The position numbers were made by a program, and so were the translations under genes. Positions 34,432-44,889 of a stretch of DNA of 64,000 bases are shown here, piece after piece; within the stretch, counting starts at the first letter, position 1; each line of letters starts with the position of its first letter. This stretch comes from Reticulascus tulasneorum (taxonomy: Eukaryota; Ascomycota; Sordariomycetes; Glomerellales; Reticulascaceae), in the NCBI GenBank assembly GCA_001557505.1, contig LSAX01000006.1:744001-808000 (forward strand). Reading direction: 5' to 3'. Below the pieces are notes generated by a model that was not told the origin of the DNA, made no database searches, and saw only the letters and a list, made by a program, of their open reading frames with translations.

Positions 34432-36616
34432 ATGGCGCCGGCCGGAACAGAGTTGCTCACTCCGGCGCCTTATGGACGCGCATGTGTGGGGTGCTCTCGC
34501 GCCAAGTGCAAGTGTTTCTACCGTGCTGCGAGGGCTGAGTGTGAACGGTGAGTTCTGATGGGCATGTCTTAGTCTAGCCACATATTAGAAGCTGAGGATA
34601 CTGCAGGTGTCATCGCCTTGGCAAGACTTGCACAGAACCCGCGGCGGTACGTAAGCGCAAAGCTGCGACGCCGCCTTCACCACTTTCGCCAGTGCCGCCC
34701 CCGGCGCCCTCTGGTCGACTCGAGGAGAAACTTGACGACCTCGTCACCCTTCTGCGTTCCCAGGCCGAAGAGAAGAAGCTTGAAAGCTCGCGGCATACGC
34801 CACAATCACAGGTCACATCATCGACTCATAACACACGTACCATTTACGGCGAGTCTCTGACCTCGAATGATAATCATGGGGTGGAGCAGAACACGAATCA
34901 CGGCATCTTCGATCCCCAACATCTAACAAATATCGATGCTTCTCAGTTATCCGTTCTCGACTATGTATCCCTTCACAACATTCCATCTGAGGTAGCAGAA
35001 GAGCAATTGGGCACCTTCCGCCGCGCGTTTATCCCCATGTTCCCATTCGTTGTTATTCCAATTGATATGAGTGAATCGGAACTACGTCATTGGCGGCCTT
35101 TCCTCTGGCTTGTTATAATGAGCTTGACGACTAAACAGGTGGCCCATCAATTTGAACTTGAGGAGACTATCTGGCGCATCGTATCGCAGAAGATCGTGAC
35201 GCAACATTGTGCTGATCTAGATCTGCTTCTTGGTGTCGTTTGTTTTGGCTCTTGGTCTGTGTTTCGTGTCTACGATCTCCAGTTAGATGTCATTATCCAT
35301 ATAAGCTGACTTCGAACAGGGCTCACTATTTTAAAAAGGAAAAACCCTTCATGGGGATGCTCTCTCAGTTGGCTGTATCGCTTGCTTTCGATCTTGGCCT
35401 TCATCATAACGCATCTACCAGTATCGCACAGCGTACTAAGTCCCACCGGCTTCTTGTCGATCAACCCGCGAATGAACGGACCACAGAAGAACGACGGTCG
35501 ATGCTTGCTGTATTCCATCTTACGTCTTCGTACGCAACTCTAGCCCCTAGTGGCGCCCTTTCATGCAGGGCGCTGGAGTAAAGTTCCGATATTGCTAACA
35601 TAGTACTATAGCACATGGTCAACATATAGGGAGATAGAAGCGCTTCGTTGGACACCCTACCTAGACGACTGCCTCCGCATCATCAGCGAAGGAAAAGAGA
35701 CGCCAATGGATGTTAGATTGGCCGCTCACATCAAATGTCAGATCATCATGAATTATCTGATACGTTCTCCCTCAGACGAGCTAGTGGAAGGAGGAAATTC
35801 CAACAAAGCCTCCCCCATCTTGATTACATCTTTGCTTGGGCAAGTCAGGGATGTACGAGACGGCTTACCAGATCATACTCAGTTTGATAGTGAGAAGCGT
35901 CGCCACCTTCTAGCATCCATGACTTGAGCAAAATCTTATGTGTCATAGGATATACACAATTTTACATGTGTAGCGCAGAACTTCGTATCCGAGAATCCTG
36001 TCTCGGCCGATCTAGCACTCAAACCCAGACAAGTCTTTCCAACTTCCAACGGCTCCAGGACTTAGACGCACTTCTGAACTGTGCTGAGCGCTGGCTATCA
36101 GCCTTTCATGAAATGCCCCTAGTAGACTGGGTTGGTATTACAGTAGACAACTTCATTCAATTCTCACACTGCGTCATCGTTATTTTCAAGCTCACAATAC
36201 TCGACGAGCCAGGTTGGGATCTGGACGAGGTACGGAGGCGGGCGGACGTGTTTGCCATTCTGGATCGCTACTGCGAGTCCATCGACAGCGTTTCTATGGC
36301 AGTGGGAATCGTGGACGCACCTGGGGAGCGTAGGGGGCTCTTCTTTAAAACGGCATTCTTGCTCCGGACCATGAAGGGCTTGTTCCTGGAGGAGATGGCA
36401 CCAGAGAAACTGCCAGGTGTCTTGCAGTTGCCTGGAAGTGGAGAAATTAACGGACATGGCGGAAACGCCGCCTTAGCGGTGACGCCAACTCAACTTCAGG
36501 ATGGATTGCTGTTGAGCTTATCGGATGACCCGTGGCTATCGGACATATGGAGTTCGTCGTGGGACCTTTTGGGAACAGATTCTCTCCAGATTCCGTACGT
36601 GAACTTTAGTAACTAA
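34432..36616 (+). CDS. Zn(II)2Cys6 transcription factor
   Basis: Exons 34432-34547, 34607-35254, 35320-35529, 35612-35889 and 35949-36616 give 639 residues. The binuclear zinc cluster spans intron 1: C-x2-C-x6-C in ACVGCSRAKCKC, then x8-C-x2-C-x6-C in AECERCHRLGKTC. A basic linker (VRKRKAATPP) and a short coiled-coil-like region (EEKLDDLVTLLRSQAEEKK) follow. The middle region (LRHWRPFLWLVIMS, MLSQLAVSLAFDLGLH, LRWTPYLDDCLRII) matches the fungal regulatory domain of such factors. The donor at 35255 (GTCTGT) is weak, so that boundary is least certain. It probably regulates neighbouring genes such as the SDR; targets are unknown. Decayed fragments of a paralogue lie at 42611-42706 and 44733-44798. 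Confidence 0.82.
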
Positions 36617-37689
36617 ATGGATAATCAGGAATATAATTCACTTATGTGACTACTACACGTAGACTTTTAGTGCTTCCCAACAAGACATTTGAGACTCACG
36701 CTCATGAGAACGAAATTTGGTCAAGATCGTGATCAACCTAGTGTCACTCCATGCCAGACACAATTTGAGGGTTTCGTTGAAAAGTAAGGGACGTCTTTCT
36801 ATAATCCATTTTGCATCTCATTTTATTTGGCACTTCTCCATAACCACGTAGACGCTTTCCTCAGCTGGTTAGTTGAAGAGACCTTATCTTACAAACATGT
36901 CCGATGCAGCTCGGCCTGGTGCCCGTTCCAGAAAGAATTTGTTGCGAGCCATATTGATCAATAAGGTCTCTAGCCATTCATATACACAGTCTTTACCTTA
37001 ATCTTATATGTTGTCTGTCGGGGCAGTGCAGGCAAGAGACAAGACTCAAGATCTTACAACTACTGCTGCCAACACATGATATGAGTTTACGGCAGAGGAT
37101 TGGATGTAAATCGCCAGTGACTCAAGTTAGCCACGCGTTTATTGTTGACGAAAGAAGGTTTAAAGACATCTTTACTCTCAAAGAAGCTCGTAACGACATA
37201 ATTAAATGAGTCCAACTACTCCGTATTAAAGGGAGCTATGCTTTGGTATAGTCTTCGAGGTCTTATTCTAATACTTAAGAGCCACCAGGATCATCTAACC
37301 TGATTAAAAATCACACCATCCACGATGTACAAACAAGACTATCGTCCTGCAGAATGCATACAGATACACAAACAAATTAAGTACATATTGAGTCCCAGGG
37401 ACCAGAAACAGATGATACAAGGATATGCTAGTTGCGTCTAAATCACGACATAGCTTGCCGGGAGTCGCCATTGACTCATGCCAGCGTCTCACTTGGAGAT
37501 GTACCACTTGAAGGCCCTGGAGTGGCCCCAATTCAGCCAATTGGTAATATAGATATCTATGGACTCGGCAGTACTTTCCAGATTTTGCGCTTTGTTGGCA
37601 GGGCAGTGTATTATCATGGCCGCAACATGCAGTAGTAGTTCTGTTGTTTCAACCCTGCTCGCCTCCGATCTGTCTGTACATAATTGGGG
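36617..37689. other. Intergenic, convergent
   Basis: AT-rich 3' flanks of the regulator and the NLR gene. Nothing gene-like was seen. Confidence 0.4.
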
Positions 37690-40600
37690 CTACTCAGCTT
37701 TACCGCCGTGCTTGATCAACAGCTTAACAGTGGCATCATTCCTGCCACCCACATAAGCCCAAAATAACGGCGTACGGCCATTATTATCTTTCGAGTCAAG
37801 CTTCGCGCCGTAATCGATTAATATCTCAATAATGTTATTCCAGCCAAATTGAGCAGCCAGCGATAATGGCGTTCGGCCAGTATTATCTCTTGAGTCAAGC
37901 TCAGCGCCACGATCAAGTAATAGCTTAATAGTGTTAATCCGGCCAGAGTAAGCAGCTAGCGATAATGGCGTTTGGCCAGTGTTATCTCTCGAGTCAAGCT
38001 CAGCGCCATGATCAAGTAATAGCTTAATAGTATTGTTCTGGCCCTGGCGAGCAGCCCATGATAATGGCGTTTTGCTAGTATTATCTTTCAAGTCAAGCTT
38101 TGCGCCGTAATCGATTAGTATCTCAATAGTGTTCTTCCAGCCTTTATAAGCAGCCCATGATAATGGCGTCATGCCAATATTATCTCTCGAGTCAAGCTTA
38201 GCGCCACGATCAAGTAATATCTTCATACTGTCGCTCTGGCCGTGGCAAGCAGCCCATGATAATGGCGTCCTGCTTATGTCATCTCTCGAGTCCAGCTCAG
38301 CGCCATGATCAAGTAACATCTTCATACTATCGCTCTGGCCGTAGTAAGCAGCCCATGATAATGGCGTCTTGCCAGTATTATCTTTCAAGTCAAGCTTCGC
38401 GCCGTAATCGATTAATATCTTCATAATATTTTTCTGGCCGTAGCGAATAGTGAACGATAATGGCGTCTGCCCAGTATTATCTCTCAAGTCAAGCTTAACG
38501 TTATAATCGATTAATAACTTAACAAGAATATCTTGGTCTTTCTCAATAGCCCAAAATAAAGGCGTACGGTCAGATTTATCTCTCAAGTCAAGCTTAGCGC
38601 CATAGTCGATTAATAGCTTAACTGTAAAATCTTGATCATTCTTAATAGCCCAGAATAACGGCGTCAGGCTAATATCATCTCTCGAGTCCAGCTCAGCGCC
38701 ATGATCGATTAATAACTTAAGTGTGGTATCTTGGCCATTCTCAGCAGCCCACGACAATGGCGTCCGGCCAATTTTGTCTCTCGAGTCAAGCTTAGCGCCA
38801 TGGTCGATCAGTAGCTTAACGATATCATCTTGGCCAAGCCTAGCAGCCCACAACAATGGTGTCTGGCCTTTATGATCATCTCCTAGGTCGGTCTTGGCGC
38901 CGTAATCAATTAATAGTTTACTAGCAGCTGTATAACCATTCTCAGCAGCGTATGATAGCGGAGTGCGGCCAGTAAGATCTTCTAAATTGATATCGACCTT
39001 GTCTGAAGAATGTATGTATGACATGACAAATATCTCGTCACCGTACTCTGCAAGGTAGGAAAGGATGCCTCTCTTCCTTGAAAAGATGAAATGACGTCCC
39101 AAGTTTTTCCGTCTGTTTCTAGCCTGAGTATTTCGCCCGAGTATACTATGAAGAGGGTATGACGGGACGCTGATCTTAATATGTGCATCCCAAAATGCTT
39201 GAACTGTCTCATGGCTATTGGTAGCCAAAGCTGCAAGTATTGGAGCCCCGCAACGCTCATCACCTAATTCAAAGCAGGCTAGGCTTGGTGATAGGGTTTT
39301 GATAAGATTACCCAAGTTAAGCTCTGCGAGTACATATACGAGCCTCGTATTTGGATTGCGCCTGCGTACAGCGAATTTCTCACACAGATTATCGAGCTTG
39401 ATCCAGCAGGCGAGGTCGAAAGTGCTTATAAAGCTTGTCTGACTGGTTCCGCCTGCTTCTGCCGCATCTGCATGGTACAAAATTTGTCGTGTAGCATATT
39501 CTAGGAACGGAAATGCTTGACTTGCCAACAGTAAGAGTTCATCAGCGCGCTGGGCCGACTCTCTCGGCGATTGCTCAGCAAAATTCAGATGCGTAGCAAT
39601 ATCCAAACTTATGTAGTTGAGACAGCACAGTTTTAGTCGTTCGTGACTTTGTCCCCGAAATTGTGGTCCCAGGTCTGTCCAAATCTCTGCTAACCCATTT
39701 TCTCTGAGAAGAAAATCCTTCACAGACTCATGGATGAACTGAATCGTGGGATTTTTGGATTTAGTGACCTCGGCGAGACCTTTCGAAGAATGTAGGATGA
39801 ATCTCTCCATGTCGGATTTCTTGATCTCGTCGGGATCCCAGGCAGATAATGCGGTTGGTTCAATGCCACAAAGAATGGCAAAGTATAACTCCTCTGGCTT
39901 CAACGGCTGCCTGGCGAAAAGAATCCACTGAATACATATGAGTAATTCGCCCTTGTGCTGGTGGTCGCGAGTTAAGATCTCGCGGAACAGATCATGTAGA
40001 TCCTTGGGAATTTCTTTTAGTCTTTGTCGAAGAGCATGAATGCGGCCACCATCATGCTCCCGGTTAAGAATTTCCACGACCAGAACAACCCACATAAAGA
40101 CCCCAGAAGACTTTTCTTGAATGTCGATGCGGATCTGCTGGGCAAGCTTACTTTGCCCGATCTTAAGCTCACTGTCCAGATAGCTGACTATATCTTGGCT
40201 GTGTCCTTCTTGTCCTTCGAGAACCAGATTTAATCCATTTGCAATTGTAATATGAGGGTAGTGTCTGCTTGAGAAGCAGACTCGGAAATTGATACCAGAT
40301 GAAGTAGTAACCTTGCCAATATGTTCGAGAAATGATACCATATCCCGCACCTGACGGTCGTCACATTCATCTAAGGCGTCAACAAAACACAGTAGGGAAG
40401 ATTTCCCAAGACTTCGTATAGCTTGCTCAAATAAAGCCTTCAACGACTCCACGCTCCACTCGTAATGTTTTCCCTCCCAGAAAACCAAACCGAGCGAGTC
40501 GAAAACTTCTTGAAGGGCTGGAATTCGTTCAAGAACCTGCAGTAGCAAGGATCGATACATTCCAATCGTTGACTTCTCTAGGCCATCTCCTCGCGCGTTG

Positions 40601-41983
40601 AAGAAGAATGAGATAACGACTTTATCTTTCATTTTCCTCCGCGCATTGGCATGAGCGAACTTCATCAGCGTTGACTTTCCGGCACCTGGCTTTCCTTTAA
40701 TCCATAAGAAGCCATGATGTTCGCTAAGCTTACTAGGGTTAAGCCAATCAAGGTACTCAGACTTTCCCAATAGCCACTTGCACGTCTTGGCATGTGCGTT
40801 TTTAACTGTCATCTGGCGGGCATCAATCTGGTCGAACCTCAAGGATTCTAGGAGAATTTGCTTTTGCTCCTCGCTTAATGACGACGCGCCGGCTTTAGCA
40901 GGTCGATTGCAAACTACAGCTGTCATTCTGCAAAGAGCAGCGGCAACCTTTTTGTATTCAACGTCCTCAAGACCAGTGAACCGACACATCTCCCTATGAT
41001 CGCGCCCAATATGCTCAACGGTCTCGATGGCGGATATATTGAGATAGGATGATGTGTCCTCTACCACCTGCGAGCGTGGTTAGCTTTGGGCAATAGCGAT
41101 ATTTTGGTTGTGCGTACTTTTTGTCCGCTGAGAACACGAACACCATATTGTTCCTGGAAAGAATGTATAATCCAATTCTGCTGTACAGCCATTGGGGTGA
41201 ACTCATCCCTCAGCTCTCTGAGGCGTTCAGCCGTCGGTAACAGTGTATCGATGATCTGTTTATTCATGGAGAAGCCAGCAACTTTCATCGTCCTCTCCAC
41301 AACGCTTCGTAAGAATCCCTGTGGGTCGGCCCCACCATGAGGTGTGCCAAAGAACATAATACCGATTGTCTGTTCGAATATGCTACGGAGATGAGATTGG
41401 CCAGCGAGACAGCCTTTTGACCTCCGCAGCATCTCTTTGACAACAATTCCACCGAGACTATGTACCACGAACATTATCGGTGTTGAAGGCTCTTCCCGGC
41501 GCGCGGCTTCCAAGGCGACTAGCAAGTTCCAAGCTATGTCGTAAACTGTGTTCTTGCTCTCGGCTGGGCCTGCCCAATGTCGAATGTGCGTATCGTACCC
41601 GTATGTTAAGACTCGCGCAGTGGGTAATGTTATCGGGGCCAAATCTCGCGGCCAGTAGATATTCACATGGTCGTTCGTACGGTGGTGACTAGTTGAAAAT
41701 GGATTCAGTCGTCGAATTTTGGATGGTGGTTCGGCGGAATCGTCAGCCCTATGTTCGCTGGCCTGAGGTCGCACCTCGCCGCCCTTGTGAGTCCATGTGC
41801 GTTCCGGGTGTCCTGTAAATCCATGTATGAATACGATGCTTTCTGGTCAGCATGCCATGCTAAGTATAATATTACGTTAGACACTCACTCAAGAGAACGC
41901 TCGTCGGGGTCATGAAGAGTGGTCAATCCTGCTGCTGGAATAGCCCCGTGGCCACCGCTGCCAGCTGGCGATTCCATCATCAT
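37690..41983 (-). CDS. NLR-like STAND protein: alpha/beta hydrolase, NACHT, ankyrin repeats
   Basis: Exons 41983-41889, 41838-41118 and 41067-37690 give 1397 residues. The first exon begins with three consecutive ATG codons and joins to DIVFIHGFTGHPERTW through an AAAG acceptor. Residues about 32-270 form a lipase/SesB-type alpha/beta hydrolase with nucleophile S159 in VHSLGG and FFGTPHGG. The NACHT domain follows, with P-loop GKPGAGKS (397-404) and Walker B SLLCFVDALDEC. From about 965 to the end there are 13 ankyrin repeats of about 33 residues. This is the architecture of fungal NLR-like receptors linked to non-self recognition: the repeats sense, NACHT oligomerises, and the hydrolase acts on target membranes or lipids. 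No frameshift was seen. The ligand is unknown. Confidence 0.88.
37693..38985 (-). repeat. 13 ankyrin-repeat units of about 99 bp, highly similar
   Basis: Within the NLR gene the 3' end is a tandem array of units near 99 bp. Each encodes a version of TPLSWAA...KLLIDHGAELDSRDN. Adjacent units share most codons, for instance the GCAGCCCATGATAATGGCGT stretch on the plus strand recurs several times. Such uniformity suggests recent duplication or ongoing exchange between units, as reported for polymorphic fungal NLR sensor repeats. Confidence 0.85.
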
Positions 41984-42558
41984 GCAGGGGTCCTAATCTC
42001 AGTCCTGCCTTTGGTTGCAGTACAGGTACCTTTCCACGTGATGGGATCAGGGCGTTATGGTATCTGCTGCCCTAGACCCCATAGGCAACTGGTTCCCTAC
42101 CCCCGGCGGTTATCGATCTTTGGAATATCGCTGAGCAGCGCTGAGTTCCTCTAAACATGTGGGAAAATCGTGGTAAAAAGAGGCGACACTTTAGATATGC
42201 CAACCTGTAGAAAAATGTTGGGAGGGGACGGAAAAGAAAACAGCTCAGCCAGAGCCTCGCGACGTCGTTCGACATAGCCTCAGGCGTTAGGCATCCAAGG
42301 CAGCACAGCCATCAGTCACCCCACCAACTAGTTAGCCTGGTAATTAAGCTACAGAGCTGACTGGTTCAGACAGACAAACGCTGGCGAATCGGGTACTCTA
42401 TTACTTTGAATTTTAAAAGTGCTGGAAACTCCCAACCTGTCTCCCCCACTTGTTCGTCCAGGTGAGCCTCGCTGCAGATCCTTGCACAGCACGGGCGGTC
42501 CAACCGCCTTGCAGCAATGTTCATGGCCTTGCACGGACGTATTTCAACCACAATTGAA
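41984..42558. other. Intergenic, left flank of scrambled patch
   Basis: Promoter of the NLR gene, then sequence without a recognisable gene. Confidence 0.35.
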
Positions 42559-42589
42559 CCCCACCGTGTCAAATCCTTAACAGTTTTAA
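42559..42589 (+). repeat. Direct repeat, left copy
   Basis: The start CCCCACCGTGTCAAATCCTT and end GTTTTAA match 44600-44632 (CCCCACCCTGTGAAATCCTT ... CTTTTAA). The two copies bracket about 2 kb containing the bacterial-type gene. The segment 42589-42604 just after this copy has a short GGTAC tandem repeat. Confidence 0.5.
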
Positions 42590-42610
42590 GGTACGGTACG
42601 GTACAAAATA

Positions 42611-42706
42611 GCTGAGGATACCACACAGGTGTCATACGCCTTGGCAAGACTTGCACACAACCCGCGGCAGTTCGTAAGCGCAAAGCTAAGATGCCAACTT
42701 CACCAC
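42611..42706 (+). pseudogene. Fragment of a Zn2Cys6 gene paralogue (part 1)
   Basis: About 96 bases align with 34591-34683 of the intact regulator (shared GCTGAGGATA, CCTTGGCAAGACTTGCACA, CGTAAGCGCAAAGCT). The match runs across the end of intron 1 into exon 2, so the copy arose from DNA, not mRNA. Small indels break the frame. It ends abruptly where SDR-like sequence begins. Confidence 0.75.
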
Positions 42707-42707
42707 G

Positions 42708-43013
42708 ATCGAGAATATCAAAGCCGCCGTGCCCTAGTGCAACGGAAAGCTAATCCTTCTTCCGCTTAATCTCTCTAATCTCGTAGCGACTAAGGCTATT
42801 GCCGAGGAGTTCCTCCGAAGGGAGGCGAACCTCAACGTCTTTATCAATAACGCCGGCGTAGGATATCCTAGGAAGGGCTCTAAGACGAAATAGGGTTATA
42901 AGTTACAACTGGGTGTGAACGTTATTAACACCTTCGCTTTTACTAAGCACCTAATACCTACGTTCGTCGTAACCGTTAAGATATCGCTACCTAACACGGT
43001 CCGCGTGGTCTGG
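42708..43013 (+). pseudogene. Fragment of an SDR gene paralogue
   Basis: These 306 bases align without gaps to 32692-32997 of the intact SDR. The reading frame is preserved in length but holds two TAG stops, one from a CAG codon. Recognisable residues include IKAAVP, EEFLRRE and INNAGVGYP. Many differences are transitions, but transversions and T-to-C changes also occur, so mutation is not purely of the C-to-T (RIP) kind. It is fused directly to the regulator fragment on its left. Confidence 0.85.
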
Positions 43014-43060
43014 TAACATCAAGGACTACATTTAGGCCGAATCACTTCATACCAGAGCCC

Positions 43061-43948
43061 TCACTGCTCTAGCTCCTTCAGGGCCTGGTTAAGGAACTCC
43101 TCGCGCCGTTCGGTAAGCAGTTCGGCCGTCAGGTCAGGACGGCCCTGGTCCGCCATCGCCGGCTGAAACCAGCCTATATTAGGCGGGCTGGCGAGGGCCG
43201 CCACCACGTCCCAGTACGCCACGTCCAGTGCAGGACGCCCGGCTTCCTCTTCCCATCCCGACAGGACCTCCGCCGCAGCGGACGGGCCGTAGCAAAGGGC
43301 AGCATCGAAGCGGAGCGACCCCAGATCAATTCCCGGGGAGCCAATTCCGGAAGCGTCCCAATCGAGAATCGCAGTCAGCTTGATACCGTCCCACAGCGTG
43401 TTGCCATGCCACAGATCGCCATGTACGAACACCACCCGAGTGTCGGCAGGCTTGACGTGCTCGACTGCCTCCGTTGCCCTCCACAGCACTGTTGAGGCGC
43501 CATGCTTTCGCCGCAATCCGGCCCAGTCCACGTCTCCGATTGGTCCAGTCCGTGGCGGCAAGGTCGCCAGAGAAGGAACATCCGCAGCGCTGATCCGCGC
43601 GGCAGCGGCGCCCAGCGTCCGCAGTCGCTTGCCATCAGGTTCTATCGGAATCCGGCTAGACCCGGCCAGATACGAAGTCAGCACGAGCGCGAATCCGGCC
43701 GCGGCACCATCATCGTGACCGAGGACCTCCGGCACTGCCAGACCGGCCATTGCCGCATGCCGCATCGCGGCTACCTCGGTCCTGACCTGCCCCGAGTTCG
43801 CCTGCGGTGCAATGCGCAACACCGCAGGGTTGCCAGCCGCCCGGATCAGCCAGGGCGACCCGCCTTCGCGGAGCCCGCGGTCCACGGTCACGTCACCGCC
43901 CAGCACTGTCGCTGCCCACGCCAGAGCAGCCTTATCCGGACGAGCCAT
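43061..43948 (-). CDS. Aminoglycoside phosphotransferase (APH)-family kinase, actinobacterial type
   Basis: Intronless gene of 295 residues started at MARPDKAALAW; a stop lies about 15 codons upstream in frame. The APH fold is evident: VLRIAPQ with following EVAAMRHAAMAGLAVPEVLG, the catalytic loop FVHGDLWHGNTLW and the metal-binding ILDWDASGIGSPGIDLGSLR. The sequence strongly resembles Streptomyces-type APH proteins in my recollection. Base composition is clearly GC-richer than the neighbours and codons end mostly in G or C. The family phosphorylates small alcohols such as aminoglycosides, macrolides or metabolites. Which substrate is used here is unknown. It lies between decayed fungal gene fragments, is intact, and is the best transfer candidate in the window. 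Confidence 0.85.
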   Translation of the reverse strand: MARPDKAALAWAATVLGGDVTVDRGLREGGSPWLIRAAGNPAVLRIAPQANSGQVRTEVAAMRHAAMAGLAVPEVLGHDDGAAAGFALVLTSYLAGSSRIPIEPDGKRLRTLGAAAARISAADVPSLATLPPRTGPIGDVDWAGLRRKHGASTVLWRATEAVEHVKPADTRVVFVHGDLWHGNTLWDGIKLTAILDWDASGIGSPGIDLGSLRFDAALCYGPSAAAEVLSGWEEEAGRPALDVAYWDVVAALASPPNIGWFQPAMADQGRPDLTAELLTERREEFLNQALKELEQ

Positions 43949-44599
43949 CCAGTAAGCGTAGTCCTCTTCGACTGTCGGCCGCAGGATGAGCTATTCGAAT
44001 CGCGCCGACAGCAAGCCGGTCTAGGGAAGGTGCTCTCGCCTGCGCGTGTACTCCTTTCAGTAGAACAGCCAGAAGGCGGACTGGACGTAGTTCATAAATG
44101 CAGTTGGTTGCTTAAGGCGAGGGTAGTTACCGATTCTGGAAGGATAAGCGCATCGACAAAACATAAACGCGACAACCGGGTGCCTGCCTTCTTCACTCCT
44201 CGAGATTAGCGTCGTATTAAGAAACGCTGCAGGGGAAGAAAAAGTCAGTAAGGGTTGCCGCTCCCTGTCTTATAGACGACCACTTGTGGAGTCATTATAT
44301 AGGTCGGGCGGTGTCTACATGACTGGCAGCGAAATCAGGTCAGCTCGGGGGAACTTCAAATTTGAATGCACCCGGTCCGGTCACTAATAAGTGAAATGTG
44401 ACAAGATGACCAACCCCCCCCCCCCCCCCCCCCTTCCTTGTAACCAGACTATTGCCCCACTATTTATTTTTGTAGACACACCTAACCTGACCATACTTCG
44501 TCGGTATAAAGCAGCTATATATTGATTTGATTGGTTAGAGATTAAGGCTTCTATGCAAATGGTCACCTTGTATGTAGTCTCGTCACTAACCGTGCCACG
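43949..44599. other. Intergenic with poly-C tract
   Basis: Upstream region of the APH gene. It contains the poly-C run at 44414-44433 and no gene. GC content drops within about 250 bases of the APH start. Confidence 0.4.
44414..44433. repeat. Poly-C tract
   Basis: Twenty consecutive C. Flanking sequence does not resemble that of the first tract at 34269. Confidence 0.85.
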
Positions 44600-44632
44600 C
44601 CCCACCCTGTGAAATCCTTCAAACTCTTTTAA
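44600..44632 (+). repeat. Direct repeat, right copy
   Basis: Partner of 42559-42589, with a few substitutions and a two-base length difference. Confidence 0.5.
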
Positions 44633-44732
44633 CATAAGTACACCATGAACATAAGCATGCAGCTCTCATAAGCTTTACAACCTCGAAAGGCAAGGACACG
44701 TCGTTAGAACTAACGTATCCATGTGAGAAAGC

Positions 44733-44798
44733 AGTCCATGCTTGACCATATATCCCTTCACAGGATTTCGTCTAAGGTAACAGAAGGGCAACGCAGCA
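44733..44798 (+). pseudogene. Fragment of a Zn2Cys6 gene paralogue (part 2)
   Basis: About 66 bases resemble 34948-35013 of the intact regulator (shared TATCCCTTCACA, then CT-AGGTAACAGAAG-like sequence). Orientation and order agree with part 1, so the two parts look like one dead paralogue split by about 2 kb. Identity is modest and the stretch is short, so this call is weaker than part 1. Confidence 0.55.
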
Positions 44799-44889
44799 GT
44801 CGTGCTACCGGCCACCCCCAGAGCATGCCCCGCCACATATCAAGCCTGCTACCGTGTCCACCATTGAATCCAAGCTTGAGCACAGCCTT

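Noticed and set aside
37693..38985. Satellite or non-coding tandem repeat
   Set aside because: The 99-bp units are in one uninterrupted reading frame and encode ankyrin repeats.
42708..43013. Functional second SDR gene
   Set aside because: Two in-frame stop codons, no start or end, and catalytic YxxxK region missing.
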